Shown here one piece after another: positions 1 to 12,951 of a stretch of 64,000 nt of DNA; position 1 is the stretch's first letter; each line of letters opens with the position of its first letter. The position numbers were made by a program, and so were the translations under genes. Under the pieces are notes generated by a model, which searched no databases, was not told the origin of the DNA, and was given only the letters and a program-made list of their open reading frames with translations. This DNA comes from Auriscalpium vulgare. Lineage: Eukaryota; Basidiomycota; Agaricomycetes; Russulales; Auriscalpiaceae. The stretch is taken from NCBI GenBank assembly GCA_019915015.1, contig JAHBBC010000017.1, positions 620,001-684,000 of the forward strand. Direction: 5' to 3'.

Positions 1-2180
1 TTTTCTTGTGACGCTGCCAAACTCGCTCCTGCCCGTTGGCGATGTCATCTGTCCATCACCGTTGCGCCCCCACAACCAGCCCCTTCATCCCTTATTGTAT
101 TTGTACCTCACGAGCGCCCCGCTGACGGACTTTGCCTCCTTCCATTCTAGGATTTGTCAGGCACGTATCTCTCCCCTTCAGCCCGCGCTCGCTCTCCCTT
201 TCACCACCACCCTTCGCGCTATCGTTCTCGCTAACGATTGCCTGTCTTCATTTACAGCCACCCGAAGCCGTTCAAATGCCGCATGGTCCCGCGCTCGCCC
301 GCCGCCTCCGAGCTCGCCAAGTCCGGCACGCTCCTCCTCTAAGCGGCGCCGTTCTCCGTTACCTGCTGCATTACGCCCGTGGACATGTCGTGCCTGCTGC
401 CGTGCTTATACGCCTCTCGTAAACCGTAACCCGTCTATTTCCGTTGCTTATTCCGGAGCCACTCCACAGAGATATAACTTACATAGATTCTGGTAATGCT
501 TCGGTGTTCATTTGTTCGTTCTTCGGTGTTCGGTGTTGTTTTCAAACACCATTCATCTCTGTACCTTCTATGCTATGTAGCCTTGTACGGGCAAAATCCC
601 GTCGTATAGTAACAATTGCTCTCGTCAGAGGCGGTTTCGGGAGCCGAGATGGCCCTTCGGGTAGACAGCTCTCCGCATACCGGTGCAACGCGCGAGGCAG
701 TCACCGCGACATATGCATTCAACGGGTGGACGATATCGTATTCCACTCTAGTAAGCTGTGTGTAAGTACATATGGACGTCTCGGAGCCCGCCGCAGTCTC
801 GCCACTCAGAACCCCACCAAACCTCTGCCACAAACGAAGGTGTCTCCCCGCAGGTGCAGGCAGATTCTTGATTCTGTCGGCGTGGCTGCAAGAACGCCGT
901 GTGCCCCTGCGGATCCCGGCAGAGGCGGCGGCAGCCCAGTGTCCTCCTAACTCGTCGCACGTCGCGTGTCGAGGCGATAAAGAGGTGCTGGGTGCAAATT
1001 TTCGCGTTGGCGCGTGGGGGGAGGTGGAGGTCTGTTGGGCGGGCGAGAGCTCGGGGTTCGGGGCGGGAATGGGAGGGATTGGGCCGCTCATAGTGATGGT
1101 AGAGCTGGTCGGCGGTGTGAGTGTCGGAAAACCGAGGTTTCCACTGTTGAGAACTCGAGGCTTGAAAGCTTGAGGACGTGGATGCTTGGTGATTGGATCC
1201 GCATCGTACCATTGCACCACCCTCTGGCTCACCGGCACCCTTCCACACGGGCCCACGAACATGGCGATGTGCATGTTGTGTCTGTCGCGGATGACGGTGG
1301 ATGTCATGTCGAGTTCTTCCATGGCCTGAAGCCGTCCGAGAGGCACCGGTGGCAGCGGCCAAGGTCCGTGGATGTCCGGACTTTACTGGGCCTTCTTCCG
1401 CCTTGGACCCTGCTTGGACCAGTCGGCTGCGAGAGCCCTGCAACAACCGTCGCGACGGCGAACGGAGGTTCTGAACATCAATCATCCCCTGGGCCATCAG
1501 CGCCAACAACGGCCGTGCGGTTGGGCGTACTTGAGCGAGGCAGGGCGCGTGCATTAGGACAAGTATGGCAGGCCCTTTGAGGATCGCAAAGACAAATCTT
1601 CTAATGAAAACGGATGCAGTATTTGGTGGGCTGTGAGGATGAAGGGGACTGAGCCGCGGCGAATGATGGTCGCGCCACCGGCGACGCCGCCGCCGCCGTG
1701 CAGAGAACAAGGTGCTCACACTCTGCTGCCGCCGCGACCTTGCATTTTCTGATGGACGCAGCCGCGCGGCCCCTCCCCGACACCCACTCCGGCGCTGGGG
1801 GCGCGGCGGGGGCGGGCACGGACGTCTGCATGCCAGCAATGTATACGGCGACAAAGGGGGCGCTGCCTGCCGTCCTCCGCCTTCCCTCGCCTGGCGCTGC
1901 CAATCCAGAATTCTCGCCCTCGCTCACGTCACCGTGCCGTGCCGTACGTGCTCGCCCGTTCCCGAATCGAATGCGCTCAGCCGATTGAGTTTGCGCGATC
2001 GGATTTCCATGTTGGCGGGCGGGCGTCTGCCTGCTCTCGCTGCAGAGAGCGTTACGGTACTTATGGAGCGGCGCGCGCTGCTTGTCTGTGTACTGCGCCC
2101 GCACGCCCCTCTGCCCCGCACTCCTTCTTGTTCTTGAAGCTTGCGTCCGCCAGCGCGCGACCGCCCGCCCCGCGCGTACA
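1..2180. other. No gene recognised
   Basis: This stretch is GC-rich and holds several overlapping open frames on both strands, the longest being on the minus strand at 573-1346 and 748-1854. None has a family motif I recognise, a convincing exon chain, or a clear start context. It includes the promoter region of the membrane protein gene that starts at 2181. A real but unrecognised gene on the minus strand around 0.6-1.35 kb cannot be excluded. Confidence 0.4.
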
Positions 2181-3778
2181 ATGGCCAACTTTTCCTTCTC
2201 CAGCTCAGAGATCGTCGCGCTGTGCCTCGAGTCGGTCTTTTACGGTGCGGCGCCTCATTGTATGCACGGCGAGCCGGTGTTGACGGTTTTCCCCGCACTT
2301 GCGTGTGCAGGTGTATATGTTGTGCTATTTCTCACTTGCCTGCGCGTGCTCATCAAGAAGCGCAAAGTCGAGTCGGGTCTCAACATCCGGCTTTTACTGG
2401 TGTCCTGTACCCTCTTCCTTCTCATAACATGGGTGCGCGTCGTTCTCCCCCTCCTGCGCTGACGTAGTAAACCCGTGGCTGATCAACGCGGCGTGTGCAG
2501 CACGAGGTCATCGATGCGGTCCGCCTCGTGCTTTCCTTTCAGCACAGCGAGACGTCGACAGGCGCGGATCTCTACTACGCGCAGGTGACTTCGACGCTCA
2601 GTGTGCTCAAGACCGCCGTATACCTCGTCGAGACAGTTGTCTCCGACCTCTTCATCGTACGCCCCGTCTCTCCGCCTTTTAGCAAGTCCCACAGACACCT
2701 GACACGCCTTCCCTTCGCGAATGGCAACAGTTATACCGCTGCTACATCGTCTGGAACGCAAATTGGCCGATTCTCATCCTTCCCGTCATCCTCTATGTCG
2801 CCGACTGTGGTACGCGCATTGCCTCCCTCTTCTGAGTCCTCGCCGCTTCTTCTCCCCTTCTCCGGCCGCTCCACCGCTCGCGCCTTGGCTCATGCGCACT
2901 TTACCCGCCTTAGGCACCGGCATCGCCGCGGTATACACGCTCACCCGCGTCTCGACGAACGTCATCTTCAACGAGAAGCAGGAGAAGGTCACCAACTCTT
3001 TCTTCTCATGTACGCTCGCGCTCAACGCGGTTTGCACCGGTACGTCCTCCTCCCCTCTCCCTCTACGTGATGATTCTCACGGGTCGACGCGGTAGGGCTG
3101 ATTGCGCTCCGGATATGGTGGAGCCAGCGCCAGAACCGGGAGACGAAGGTGTCCTCGAGCCTTACCCATGTGACCATCATCCTCGTAGAGTCTGGTGCGT
3201 GCGATCCTCCCTCGGATCCCGTCTTCACACTTCCTGCACATCCCCCTGCGGACACGGCACTGACATGATGTCTCCGCGCAGGGGCCATCTATGTTGTCAC
3301 ACTCATTCTTCTTGTCGCAACCTACTCGTCACATTCCATTCTCTTCAATATTTTCCTTGACTTGGTATGTCTTCTCTTTCTGTTCGCCTCGCGCTCGCTA
3401 ATCGCCCCCTTCTCCTCCCCGCAGGCATCCCCCGTCATCGTAAGTCCCCTGCCGCTTGCTGCTGTAAGCACACGCTGACCAACCGCACGCACATCACAGG
3501 GCATCGTATTCTCCCTTATCATCGTGCGCGTTGGCCTTGGCATCTCCTCCGACACGACGCGCCACGCACACGTCTCCACCATCTCCTTCTCCGTCCCCTC
3601 GAAGAGCTCGCGGCGCACAGTGCGCTCGACGTACACCGGCTCCGGCACGGAGTACACGGGCACGAGCGGGCGCGGCGGCAGCACAACGGCGATCGCGTTC
3701 GAGGGCTCGCAGGGCAGCTACAAGATGAACGAGATCAAGGTCGACGTGGAGGTCGACATCGAGCAGGCGAGCGTATAA
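2181..3778 (+). CDS. Seven-transmembrane protein of unknown function (copy 1)
   Basis: I read nine exons: 2181-2244, 2311-2432, 2501-2656, 2731-2809, 2914-3039, 3096-3194, 3282-3364, 3425-3439 and 3500-3778. They join in frame to 340 residues. All introns are short and GT-AG. Seven hydrophobic segments are visible, the first starting near residue 10 (ALCLESVFYG) and the last in exon 9 (IVFSLIIVRVGL). They are followed by a Gly/Ser/Thr-rich cytosolic-type tail. Exon 8 is a 15-nt micro-exon. The start ATG gives a protein that aligns from its first residues with the paralogue at 5222-6628, which supports both gene models. Such proteins are common in Agaricomycetes; I know no assigned function. 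A receptor- or transporter-like role is only a guess. Confidence 0.8.
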
Positions 3779-5221
3779 CCGCGCGCCGTGCGGGCTCGGG
3801 ACGGGGGCATCTAGCGCACGGCGTGACTTCTTGGATGGGCGCGCGATGGACTTGACAGAAACTTGAAGGCGGGAGGGCGTGTACGCTTGTATTAGACGGT
3901 GTTTTGACTTATTGCTGGCATCATTCCGTCTCACACTCTGCGTGCAGCTCGTCGTCGTCGAATCCACTGTTCGTGCTGGACACTAAGGCATTCTAAACTC
4001 ATTTTCGGCACAAGGCATCGTGCTCGCGTCATCGGGGAATCGCCGAGCGAGCGCCCTGTACGACATCCTGATTCGATTCCTATTCTTTTGCACGCCGCTG
4101 CGTGATGCTCGGACGGTGTGCCACGGGTCGCCGCCGTTGCTTCGAGCTTCTAGCGCGGGGGCAACCCCATGGAGCACTTAGCTTGAATTTACTTCTTTGA
4201 ATGAGGAAGCATAATTCTCCCACCGGGGGTTTTATGTCGGACTACTGCTCTATCCCTGTTCAGTGTTCATCTGCGGGTTGCAAGGCGTACTTCCATGCAA
4301 TGGAGAACAATTGGGGGTCGGAAAATGAAACACGCTGCACGTCATATCGGCTGGAAAAGAAGTTGAATATTGTGGCCACGTGAGCAGGGAAGGTGTGCAC
4401 GTGAGGGCAACGCGGCGCGCGCCTGGCGCAGTCACGCCGCAGCGGCAGCGGCGCCATGGGCCATGGCCCATCGGCCATCCTGCCCGAGCTGTGCAAGGAA
4501 CTTCAAATCATGTCGCTCATATCTGGAGCAAGCGACTGAATAGGCCTATGTCAAGCTGGAGCGTCTACATCGTGATTTGGTCTTCATTAAGTCTATGTAC
4601 GCACCTAGGCCTTCTGACGTCCTCTGCTGATTTCCTTGCCATCCCCAGAATAAATAACGTAAAGTCAAGACATACAACCACCGCCACAAATTACAGCTTC
4701 TTTTTACTCCTGACAACTATGTAAATGAGTATATGTTTATGGCCATGAACAACTTTGCTTCGCACCCGCCGCACTAGTGCGCGCATCTTTGCCCGCGAAA
4801 GAGGCTATTCGTACATGGTGCGGTCAGCACGATCATGCTCGTGCGGCTGTGTCGAGTGCCTTCGCGGCTGTCGCCGGCTGAGGTTGAGATCCCGATCGTC
4901 GGCAGAGGATGGGGGACGGATGTGCGCTGGGGTCGAATTCATATCCTAGGTACGCGAGTACGCGAGGCTGCCCCGGCGCGGCGATGTCCGTGCATGCATA
5001 TGATACTCCCCGGGGCTACAGCAAATCGAATGAGAGCTCCCAGCAACTGTCAAGTCTCGGAGGCCAGCGATGGCGATGGGGGCGAACAGACAAATTCATC
5101 GTGTTAATCATTAATAATATCGTAGTACATCGCATCGTGAACATCCAACGCCAGGACGCAAATATGAGAGAATTCAGAAACCCGTCAGGCAGAAGTGAAG
5201 TCGAGGTGGCAGCGGCAGGCG
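3779..5221. other. Intergenic region between convergent genes, no gene recognised
   Basis: This is the spacer between the stop codons of the two convergent seven-transmembrane genes. The open frames here are short and lack motifs. Both 3' untranslated regions must lie inside it. I see no repeat or RNA gene. Confidence 0.5.
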
Positions 5222-6628
5222 CTACACGTGGTGATCGCCCGCGAGCTCCGGGTCGTCCTTGACCATCGAGCCGCGGTGGGACTCGTCGTGTTCGTCGTTC
5301 ATCCTCTTCATGGAGATCTGGGTTGCCGCGTCGGCGACGAAGGCACCCATGCGCACGATGATGAGCGAGAACTAAAGTACCGAAACGGGCATTTGGCACG
5401 CACGACAAAATCATCAGAAAAAGACGGCATGAAGTGGCGAGGCTAACGTACCGCGATGCCCTGATAACGCAAGGCGAATTCAATGCGCGATGATGCGTCC
5501 GTCAGTGACTATGTATGGACAAACCGAGTGTAGAGCTTACGATGATCGGTTCCGCCTGTTGACAATGCTAACGTGAGCACTCTGCGTAGTGCCCAAGTTG
5601 GAAAACGTGCTCACCATGTCCAAGAACACATTGAACGCGTTCGTCCCGCGCGCGTAGGTCGACACGACGATGATCAACACCGTGGAGTAGATTGCGCCCG
5701 ACTCCGCCATGATCGCAGACTCGCGGGTCAGACTGAACGCCGTGCGCGAGTCGCGCTGGGAGCGCTGCCGCATCCACACCCGGTACGCGATAAGCACTGC
5801 ACCCGCAGTGTGAAAATTGTGTTGTGATTGGGGGTAAAAGGCGTGGTTAAGACGCACGGGTGCACAAGCCATTGGTGGCGAGCGTGGCGCTGAAGAAGGA
5901 CTTGGTGATCTTCTCTTGACGCTCGATGAAGACGGTGTCGGCGGTGCTGAGCTTCGAGAGACCGTGGACGGCGGCGATACCAGTTCCTAGATAATCCCGG
6001 CCATCGTCAGAGAAGGCCCGACGTGTGATACGAATACGTACCGGCGTCAGCGAGGAAGACGAGGAAAGGGAGAGCGATGACCAGGTAGCTGTGGTCCCAG
6101 ACGACCCAGCAGCGATACAGCTGTGCATCAGTTGATTATCAGCCCGCGCTGACAGCGGAACGAACGGAATGGACGCACGATGAAGGCGTCGAACACGATC
6201 GTCGTGACGAGGTAGACGGCCGTCTTGATGATGCTCAGCGCGGCGGCCGCATTGAAGAAGTACAGATCCGCGCCGCCCTCGGGGACCTGGCTCGCCTTGA
6301 ACGCGTACACGAGCCGCACTGCGTCGGTGATAACGTGCTGTCAATGATTCATTAGCACGGAGAGACATCATGTAGAAGGCAGGGCGATCTCACCCAAGTG
6401 ATTAGTGCGCCGAGCGTGCATGCGACCACGATCAAGGGCATGCTCCCATTGATGCTCTTGCGCTTCTGGTATAGCACCTTGAGCGAAGATCCAAACAGCA
6501 CGAAGTAGATCCCTGTGCTCGGCGTCAGTTGGGCGCGCAGACCGATGTCAGAGCAAGGGCGCCATACCAAAGAAGAACGACTCGCAGGACAGCGCGACAA
6601 TTTCCGAGAGGGAGAATGAGATGGCCAT
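5222..6628 (-). CDS. Seven-transmembrane protein of unknown function (copy 2)
   Basis: Exons, in transcript order, are 6628-6568, 6512-6394, 6337-6179, 6120-6042, 5986-5858, 5796-5615, 5555-5541, 5460-5452 and 5371-5222. They give 300 residues in frame. The start (MAISFSLSEIVAL) matches copy 1 (MANFSFSSSEIVAL), and the exon borders match at most positions. One intron of copy 1, after its sixth exon, is absent here: residues MAESGAIYSTVLI are read through. The 15-nt micro-exon is conserved, encoding AEPII against ASPVI in copy 1, and a further 9-nt micro-exon follows. The C-terminal tail is short, charged and unlike that of copy 1. The two genes are a tail-to-tail inverted duplication about 1.4 kb apart. 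Function unknown. Confidence 0.8.
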
Positions 6629-9600
6629 CGTGAAGAGTCGAGTCTTTGGCTGGGAGAGCGGGGGACGGGACCGTGAGCTGAGTCGTGCCCGGCGCGCGCT
6701 CTTATAGCAGCGCGGGGATCTGGACGGAGAGAAAGGTGTGTCGAACCAGGCACACACTTACTTACAAGCTTGACGCCGAACGCGTGATGGCAGCCTGTTC
6801 GAGCACAAGTAGCGATGAGGCACGGGGTCCGCAACTGACATGCGACACGGCGCCAAACGCTGTAGCGAAGTCATCAAAGGAAGAAGTCTGCGGCGGCGAC
6901 GGAAAAGGCACTGATCAGCAACGTGGAGGGTCCGAAGGCGTTCGCTTACTCGAACCAGGCGCGATTTCTGTGGTGTCACGGCATCCGGAGAGTAGGAGGG
7001 AAAAATGCCGGGTGGCGGAATAAAGTGTGGTTGCGTGGCCGTGTAGAACGATCTGCGCTGCATTTAGATGCATGCATGATGGACACCTGTGCGATGCCTG
7101 CCACAAGGGAGCACGCAGTCCATCAGCCCGAAGCCTCCAGGCCGTTGAGCTGCCATGAGGAATGTCTGTTCAATGTCGTGTCGTACGGTTGCAGCCCCGC
7201 ATTACCCGGCGCGCCTGGCCATGGGTGCAGGAGGCGCGCGAGGGAGCGCGATTGACAAATCGCATCTGTGGCGGCGGGCGGGGCCGACCACGGGGCAGCT
7301 AAGCGACATCCTGCGCGATAGCACGGCAGATAAGCAGGGAGGCCGGGATACAGGTGACCTTACGTACCCCGCACGCATACCCCAATGTCTTGCACCGTTT
7401 GGGCACCCGAGCATGAAAGGGCTCGCTCGATAAGGGTCTGTGCACTTGTTCAGTTCCTGTGGCCCTGGAGCAATAATCGTAGAGGATATGCGCTAACCAT
7501 CGCAGGATTCAATGAAGGTGACGAGGGGCCTGGATGTAGTCGCCGTCGACTTATCGAGTCGCCAGGAGCAGGAGCCCGCACAGCCCGGCATATCCGTGGA
7601 GATTCGCAAGAGGCCAGGCTATCATTTGTGACGCATTAGATTGACATGAACTGGTAGTGCGTCAAGTGACGAGCTCGAGGCGGAGTGGCGCTGATTGTGT
7701 TTGCGCGGCTTGAAAAGCTTGTATGGACCACGTTGGCGAGAAGATCTGCCATGCTTCGAACAGGCGCGGAGAATAGTAAAATCTTGCGCTATGGTCGATT
7801 GCACAGCAACGAGAGTTTGGGCGGCTTGGAGTCACTAGAATTCGGCGCATCTGCACAGTTGAACACATCGGAGGTAGGGCTTGTTGCGATCACAAACGTG
7901 AGGACGCCATGCGTCGCAGAGAGGAGTGCAAGGTCAATGTATCACGTCAACCGCCGGCAGAAAGTCTAGCATGTGCGCAGAAGCCTTGATATATTTCATG
8001 CTGCGGATATGGTCAATGACGAGCTTGGGAGATGGCAATGCACATCAGCTAGGCCACTTACCATCGACAGCGGTCAGGAACCGCACATGCCGGGCTTCAG
8101 CACCACGTTGGATAAAAGCAGGGCAGTAGAGAGATCGAGTTCGTCTCTGATGAACGGCACGCGGCGGTGACGAGATGGGCTGATACCGTCGCCATGGACA
8201 GCTTGAGCAAGACGTGAACCCGAGAGGATCCGCTGGGGAAGATGAACTTCTCAATGACCTGTCAAACAAACTTGTATCTGAGCTGCACGCGGACGCCGCA
8301 CTTGGGAGTGAACGTACGGAAGTGGAAGGTGTGCAGTTACTTAGGGCGCGACAGATGATCAGAGGCCGACGCCGGGAGTTCAAGGGTATTCCGCCATCTT
8401 GCCTGCATGGTCCACGAGCTTGCGAGGCTACCGAAGACCATGGGTGGACAGTCAGAGTGCGAGCATCATGGCGCCTGCGAGACTCTGCGCGAAGGCTAAC
8501 CGAACGAATGTCAGTACGCCGATTCGGGGTGCCACATCGAAAACTTACGAACGCCCCAGATTGCGAGAGGCTCTCGGCCGACTCAGGGTCTTGTAACGGG
8601 ACCGTGCAGACCGATGACATGCACACGTCCTCAGGCGCGATGCTTGGGAGTCATAATGAACGCCACTTGAACCGTTGCCCGTCCTCGGGAGGCATGGCAT
8701 GAATTTGAAAGCGCCTCAGGCGCGCGCAAAGCCCGGTCGGCCATCAGGAACAGGCAAGACCGGCTTTAGGTCGGGTGTGTAGTGCAGGAAGCCAGATAAG
8801 TATGAGCCCATGTCGACTGGTGCCAGTGGGGTGCGAGGATGGGCACGAGGACTGATCACTCAGGATGCGGCAGAGAGGATACTGAACTCGATAGCATAGG
8901 ATAGAATGGGTAAGCAGTACTAGATGGTGGCGTCCACGGCCAAATCTGAAACAGTTCACAAGGGAATGATAAGGATATGTATGTTGGAGAGAGTGGCTTT
9001 CACGAACCTGAGTAGCCGCCTCCAAAGACTCGCGAGTCCCTAGCCGCGCTGTTCTTCCTGTGCCTCTCCTTCTCTCCTTCTGGCGATCACGGTCTCCGAG
9101 CTCTGTTCACCGATGCTTGTCTGACATGGGTAGCTTGTACGACCTCGAAAAACAAAACGCGCCGCCACGCCTACCAAGGCCCGTGTTGAGGCAGCCGAAC
9201 ACGTATGAATGACCAGGCTCACCGAAGTCAACACTGGTATCAGCTCAGGCTTCAGGCCAGTGCGGGTTTTCACCGGCAGCGTTTCAGGTCCAGCGAAAGA
9301 GGCACCGCCGTCACGGTGATGGCGGGGCGAAGCAAGTCGTGTCGTCACGCGGCGTTGGCGAAATTTGTTTTGTCGGCCTCACCTTGACATTGTCACTTCA
9401 CCCATAAGTACGTCCACCGAAGAGGGTATGTGATAGGCTCGCCAGTAGCCAATGGCACCCTTGTCAATAGACGTACGTTGTCCTTGATTCTTATGTATAT
9501 GCCGTTAATTGGCATAGCAGGATTGAAAGCAAAAGCGTCCTAAAGGCGACTCCCCTCTGAGCCACGCTCCCGCCGCCCGTCATGGCACTTCGAACACGGA

Positions 9601-10817
9601 ACACCAGCCCCCTCTCTTGCACTATCGCATACCCGCATACGCTCCTCTGGGGCAATAAGCTGTGTTTTGCGCGCCATCTCAGGTCCACCTTCCTGCGGAG
9701 GCGACCACAATGGACACCTACGGGGCCACCCGCCGCCTTCAGAAACAGGCCCAGGATCAGGTTGTAGTCAAGGCTACTTAGTCGTACCGAGAGCGTCTGA
9801 CAGTCTCCTATCCTGATCCAGGTGCGCGCGGCATGCGATAACGACAATTCTGTTTGTTCATGAGATGCGGGTTGCAGTATGTAAGTTAGTTGGAAGGTAT
9901 CGCGTTCCTATGAAGCGGCCATGCCAAACGCATCGGGATCACGGTCGTCGCCAAGGAATTCGGAAAGATCTCATACATACTCACCATTTCATCGTGCGTG
10001 TCTATTTCTTGCCCGCAGCGTTTTGACTCCTTTCATTCGCAGAACGCCCACACGCGAAGGCTCGCCAAGTATGTATACTTGCGATCACAGGCAGCTGAAA
10101 GATTTGTTCGTATCTCCAGATTCTCCACCCGCCTACAAGCTTGACGCAGCATGTTTCGTCAACTCTTTCGGTCGACTTACTGACCCCGAATCTGCCGGCG
10201 CTGTACTTTCGAGGTGTCGACGGAGCGAATGCAGGGACACGACTGTCACCAACTCTCAACGCCCAGCTCCTCGATGCCAGCAACACTTCGTGGAAGTCAA
10301 ACATCAAGCCACTGAGGAGCTCCACTCGACTTGGCCCAGCGGGGCTCGCCACGCTCAGCAACGCTGTCAAAACCTCATTCGCCGCCCGTCCGAAGCCAGC
10401 GCGGACCCCGCTTGCCAGACATGTTCGTTGGACGATTTCTGCCCGGACAATGCAGCCGGATACGACAATGACTGCCCGTGAATGCGCAGAATCCCCATGC
10501 GATGTCTTCGCCCCAGTCGGCTCACTCCCCCGTATCGAGCGCATCGTGCTGCAACCGCGCAACCGCGCATCCGTCGGCCGCATGGACGTACTGCTGGACT
10601 ACTGCTGGCCCGGGCCAACTACGACGCGCTTTTCCCTCCACTGACAGTCACGGTGACGATGTCTTCGGCCCCTTTACAGCGAGTCACGCCCGAACGCGCA
10701 GACACACGTCACCTGCCGGTTTTCAACTTTTGGTAAGGAACTATATATCGTGTTCAGCAACTCATACGCACATCACATATCACTATCTCACCGTTCATTC
10801 GGGTTTGACCTCGGCGA
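6629..10817. other. Long region without a recognisable gene
   Basis: More than 4 kb with only short open frames on both strands. I found no exon chain, domain motif, rRNA or tRNA. Its composition is GC-rich but mixed. Degenerate repeat remnants are possible; I cannot name one. Confidence 0.4.
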
Positions 10818-11055
10818 GGGATAGAAGGCACGGATTCAAAGACTTCGATATATAATCAGGACATCCGCATCAGAGGGCCACACGTTCAAATCCAAGTACC
10901 AAACTGCGTTCAGATTGAGACGTGTATGACGAGGAAGGGATAGAAGGCACGGGTTCAAAGACTTCGGTTAATCAGGACGTCCGCATCAGAGGGCCACACG
11001 TTTAAATCCAGGTACCAAACTGCGTTTAGATTGAAACGTGTATGACGAGTAGTAA
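10818..11055. repeat. 119-bp tandem duplication
   Basis: Two adjacent copies are offset by 119 bp: the segment starting gggatagaaggcac occurs at 10818 and again at 10937. Both copies run through the shared words catcagagggccacacgtt and accaaactgcgtt and end at gtatgacgag. They differ by a few substitutions and a small indel. The repeat lies just past the 3' end of the truncated aldehyde dehydrogenase copy. Confidence 0.8.
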
Positions 11056-11156
11056 CACGTATAATAATGTAAACAGTTGAGAAGAATGCAAAAGGACAGG
11101 GCGGTACATAAGCGGAGTCTGCTCTCTACCTCTTCAAGCTCGTGCTTCGTAATCGC

Positions 11157-12505
11157 TCAAATCGTGTGGCCAAGGTTGACATGCACAGCCTTGACGTTTG
11201 TGTAGCTGCAACAGAGCACATATAAGCATAAGCAACAACATGTCGCAAGGAGAAGCGCTAAGCTCACTTGTTCAAGGCGTACTCGCCCAGCTCGCGACCG
11301 ACTCCGGACTGCTTGTAACCGCCGAATGGCACGTTCGGGTGCATGTGATTGACGCAGTTAACCTGCAAAACGAAGCCCGCCTTCAGCGCCTCCGCCTTCT
11401 CGGCATTGCGCAGATGGATTATTCACCCATGCGGTTCCAGCCTCCAGCTTGTGCGCGAACTGGATACCGCGCGTAATATCCTTGGTGAACACCGCTGCCG
11501 CCAACCCGTACAGCGTGTCGTTCGCCTGGCGCAGCACGTCGGCCTCGTCCTCGAACTTGATCACAACGCCGACGGGGCCGAAGATCTCCTCCTGGACGAT
11601 GCGCATCTCCGGCTTGGTCTCGGTGAAGATCGTCGGATGGATCCAGTACCCCTCATTCCCGTGGCGCTCGCCGCCGACGTGCACCTTCGCGCCCTGCTTC
11701 TTGCCCGAGTCGATGTAGTCCATAATACGCTGCACATACGACCGGTCAAATCGCAATCGACGGAGAGTGAAGGGAAGTATGACGCACGTCATACTGGGCC
11801 TGTGAGACCTGGGGGCCCTGGTAGGAGTCCGTGTCGAAGGGATCGCCTAGCTTGAGCGAGAGCGCCTTCTCTGTGAACGCCTTGAGGAACGAGTCGTAAA
11901 TACCCGACTGAACGAAGATGCGCGAGCCGGCGGAGCACGCCTGGCCGTGGTTATAGCTACCTCGGCATGTCAGCATCCCATCAAGGGCTTGAGATCCACA
12001 AATAAAACTTACAAAATACCATGCGACGCCCATTTCACGGCGGACTCAAGTTCTGCGTCGTCAAAGATGATATTCGGGCTCTTGCCGCCGAGCTCGAGTG
12101 TCACATTCTTCAGATTCGATTTGGCCGCGGCCTCCATGATCTTGCGCCCGACAAGCGTGCCACTGCCGGTGAACGAGACCTTGTCGATGAGCATGTGCTC
12201 GGAGATCGCTGCGCCGACAGTGTGGCCGTAGCCGACGACGACATTGACGGTGCCGGGCGGGAAGCCGGCCTCGTTAATGAGCGAGCACATGCGGACCGCG
12301 GTGAGAGGCGTGAACTCGGAAGGCTTCAGCACAATCGCGTTGCCCGTAGCGAGTGCGGGTCCGAGCTTCATCGACATCATCGTCACTGCGACATCAGTCA
12401 GTTCCGCGCGTGCAAGCTGTGATGCATGATCTACGCACAAGGGAAGTTCCACAGCATGATCTGTCCGACGACACCGAACGGCTCATGGCGCGGCGTCTGC
12501 GATCA
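11157..12505 (-). pseudogene. 5'-truncated aldehyde dehydrogenase (copy A)
   Basis: In transcript order the remaining coding pieces are the stretch ending near 12430 ([14 protein letters not shown]), then 12385-12013, 11956-11788, 11729-11427, 11362-11268 and 11205-11157, which ends in TGA. The exon borders are the same as in the complete gene at 56510-58436. The oxyanion/general-base region ([10 protein letters not shown]) and the nucleophile motif (GQACSAG) are present, and the frame is open. Everything upstream of about residue 160 of the family, including the first part of the NAD(P)-binding domain, is missing: homology stops near 12505. Other departures are QIMLWNFP where the family has QIIPWNFP, and one extra Gly in FTGSGTLVG. 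It is most likely a non-functional duplicate cut at its 5' end, unless an unrecognised upstream exon exists. Confidence 0.85.
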
Positions 12506-12951
12506 TCTTGGTCTCTCGAACGCGACTTCACTCACGGATTTCTATCCAGTACTAACCATGTGCTTGTCGCTTCCTATAGCCATCGCGGCGCCTTGATGCT
12601 GTCATCTCCGAAGAGCTGTTGGAACGCGAACCACAATGACTGGTGCAAGACCGTGGGCTCCATCAACGAATCGGGTTGGACACGGCCGCGACGTTTCGAG
12701 TAGGCCAAGCGCACCTTTCGATGAGTGCCGGAGTTAACAATGTTAAGGTCTGACTGGCGATATCCACGGGAGGTGAGGACAAGCGTCTTGAAGGTAGAGG
12801 AGCAGGTAGAGAGCTCTAGCCGGACATTAGACACGTGACCAAGTGCTGCGGAGGGTTCCAGGTGGCGGTGAAGCCCGCAAACAACTGCCGCAAACAATGC
12901 GCGTGTTTTTTTTCTTCACACCTTTCGACATCAACGACAATCTCGTCACAA
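12506..12951. other. Junction between truncated dehydrogenase and AT-rich NLR island
   Basis: No coding signal is recognised. Homology to aldehyde dehydrogenase ends at the left edge, and the base composition becomes AT-richer toward 12900. It presumably contains the promoter of the NLR-like gene. Confidence 0.4.

Noticed and set aside
573..1854. Long minus-strand open frames as candidate genes
   Set aside because: No recognisable motif, no consistent exon chain, and strong GC content favours long chance frames.
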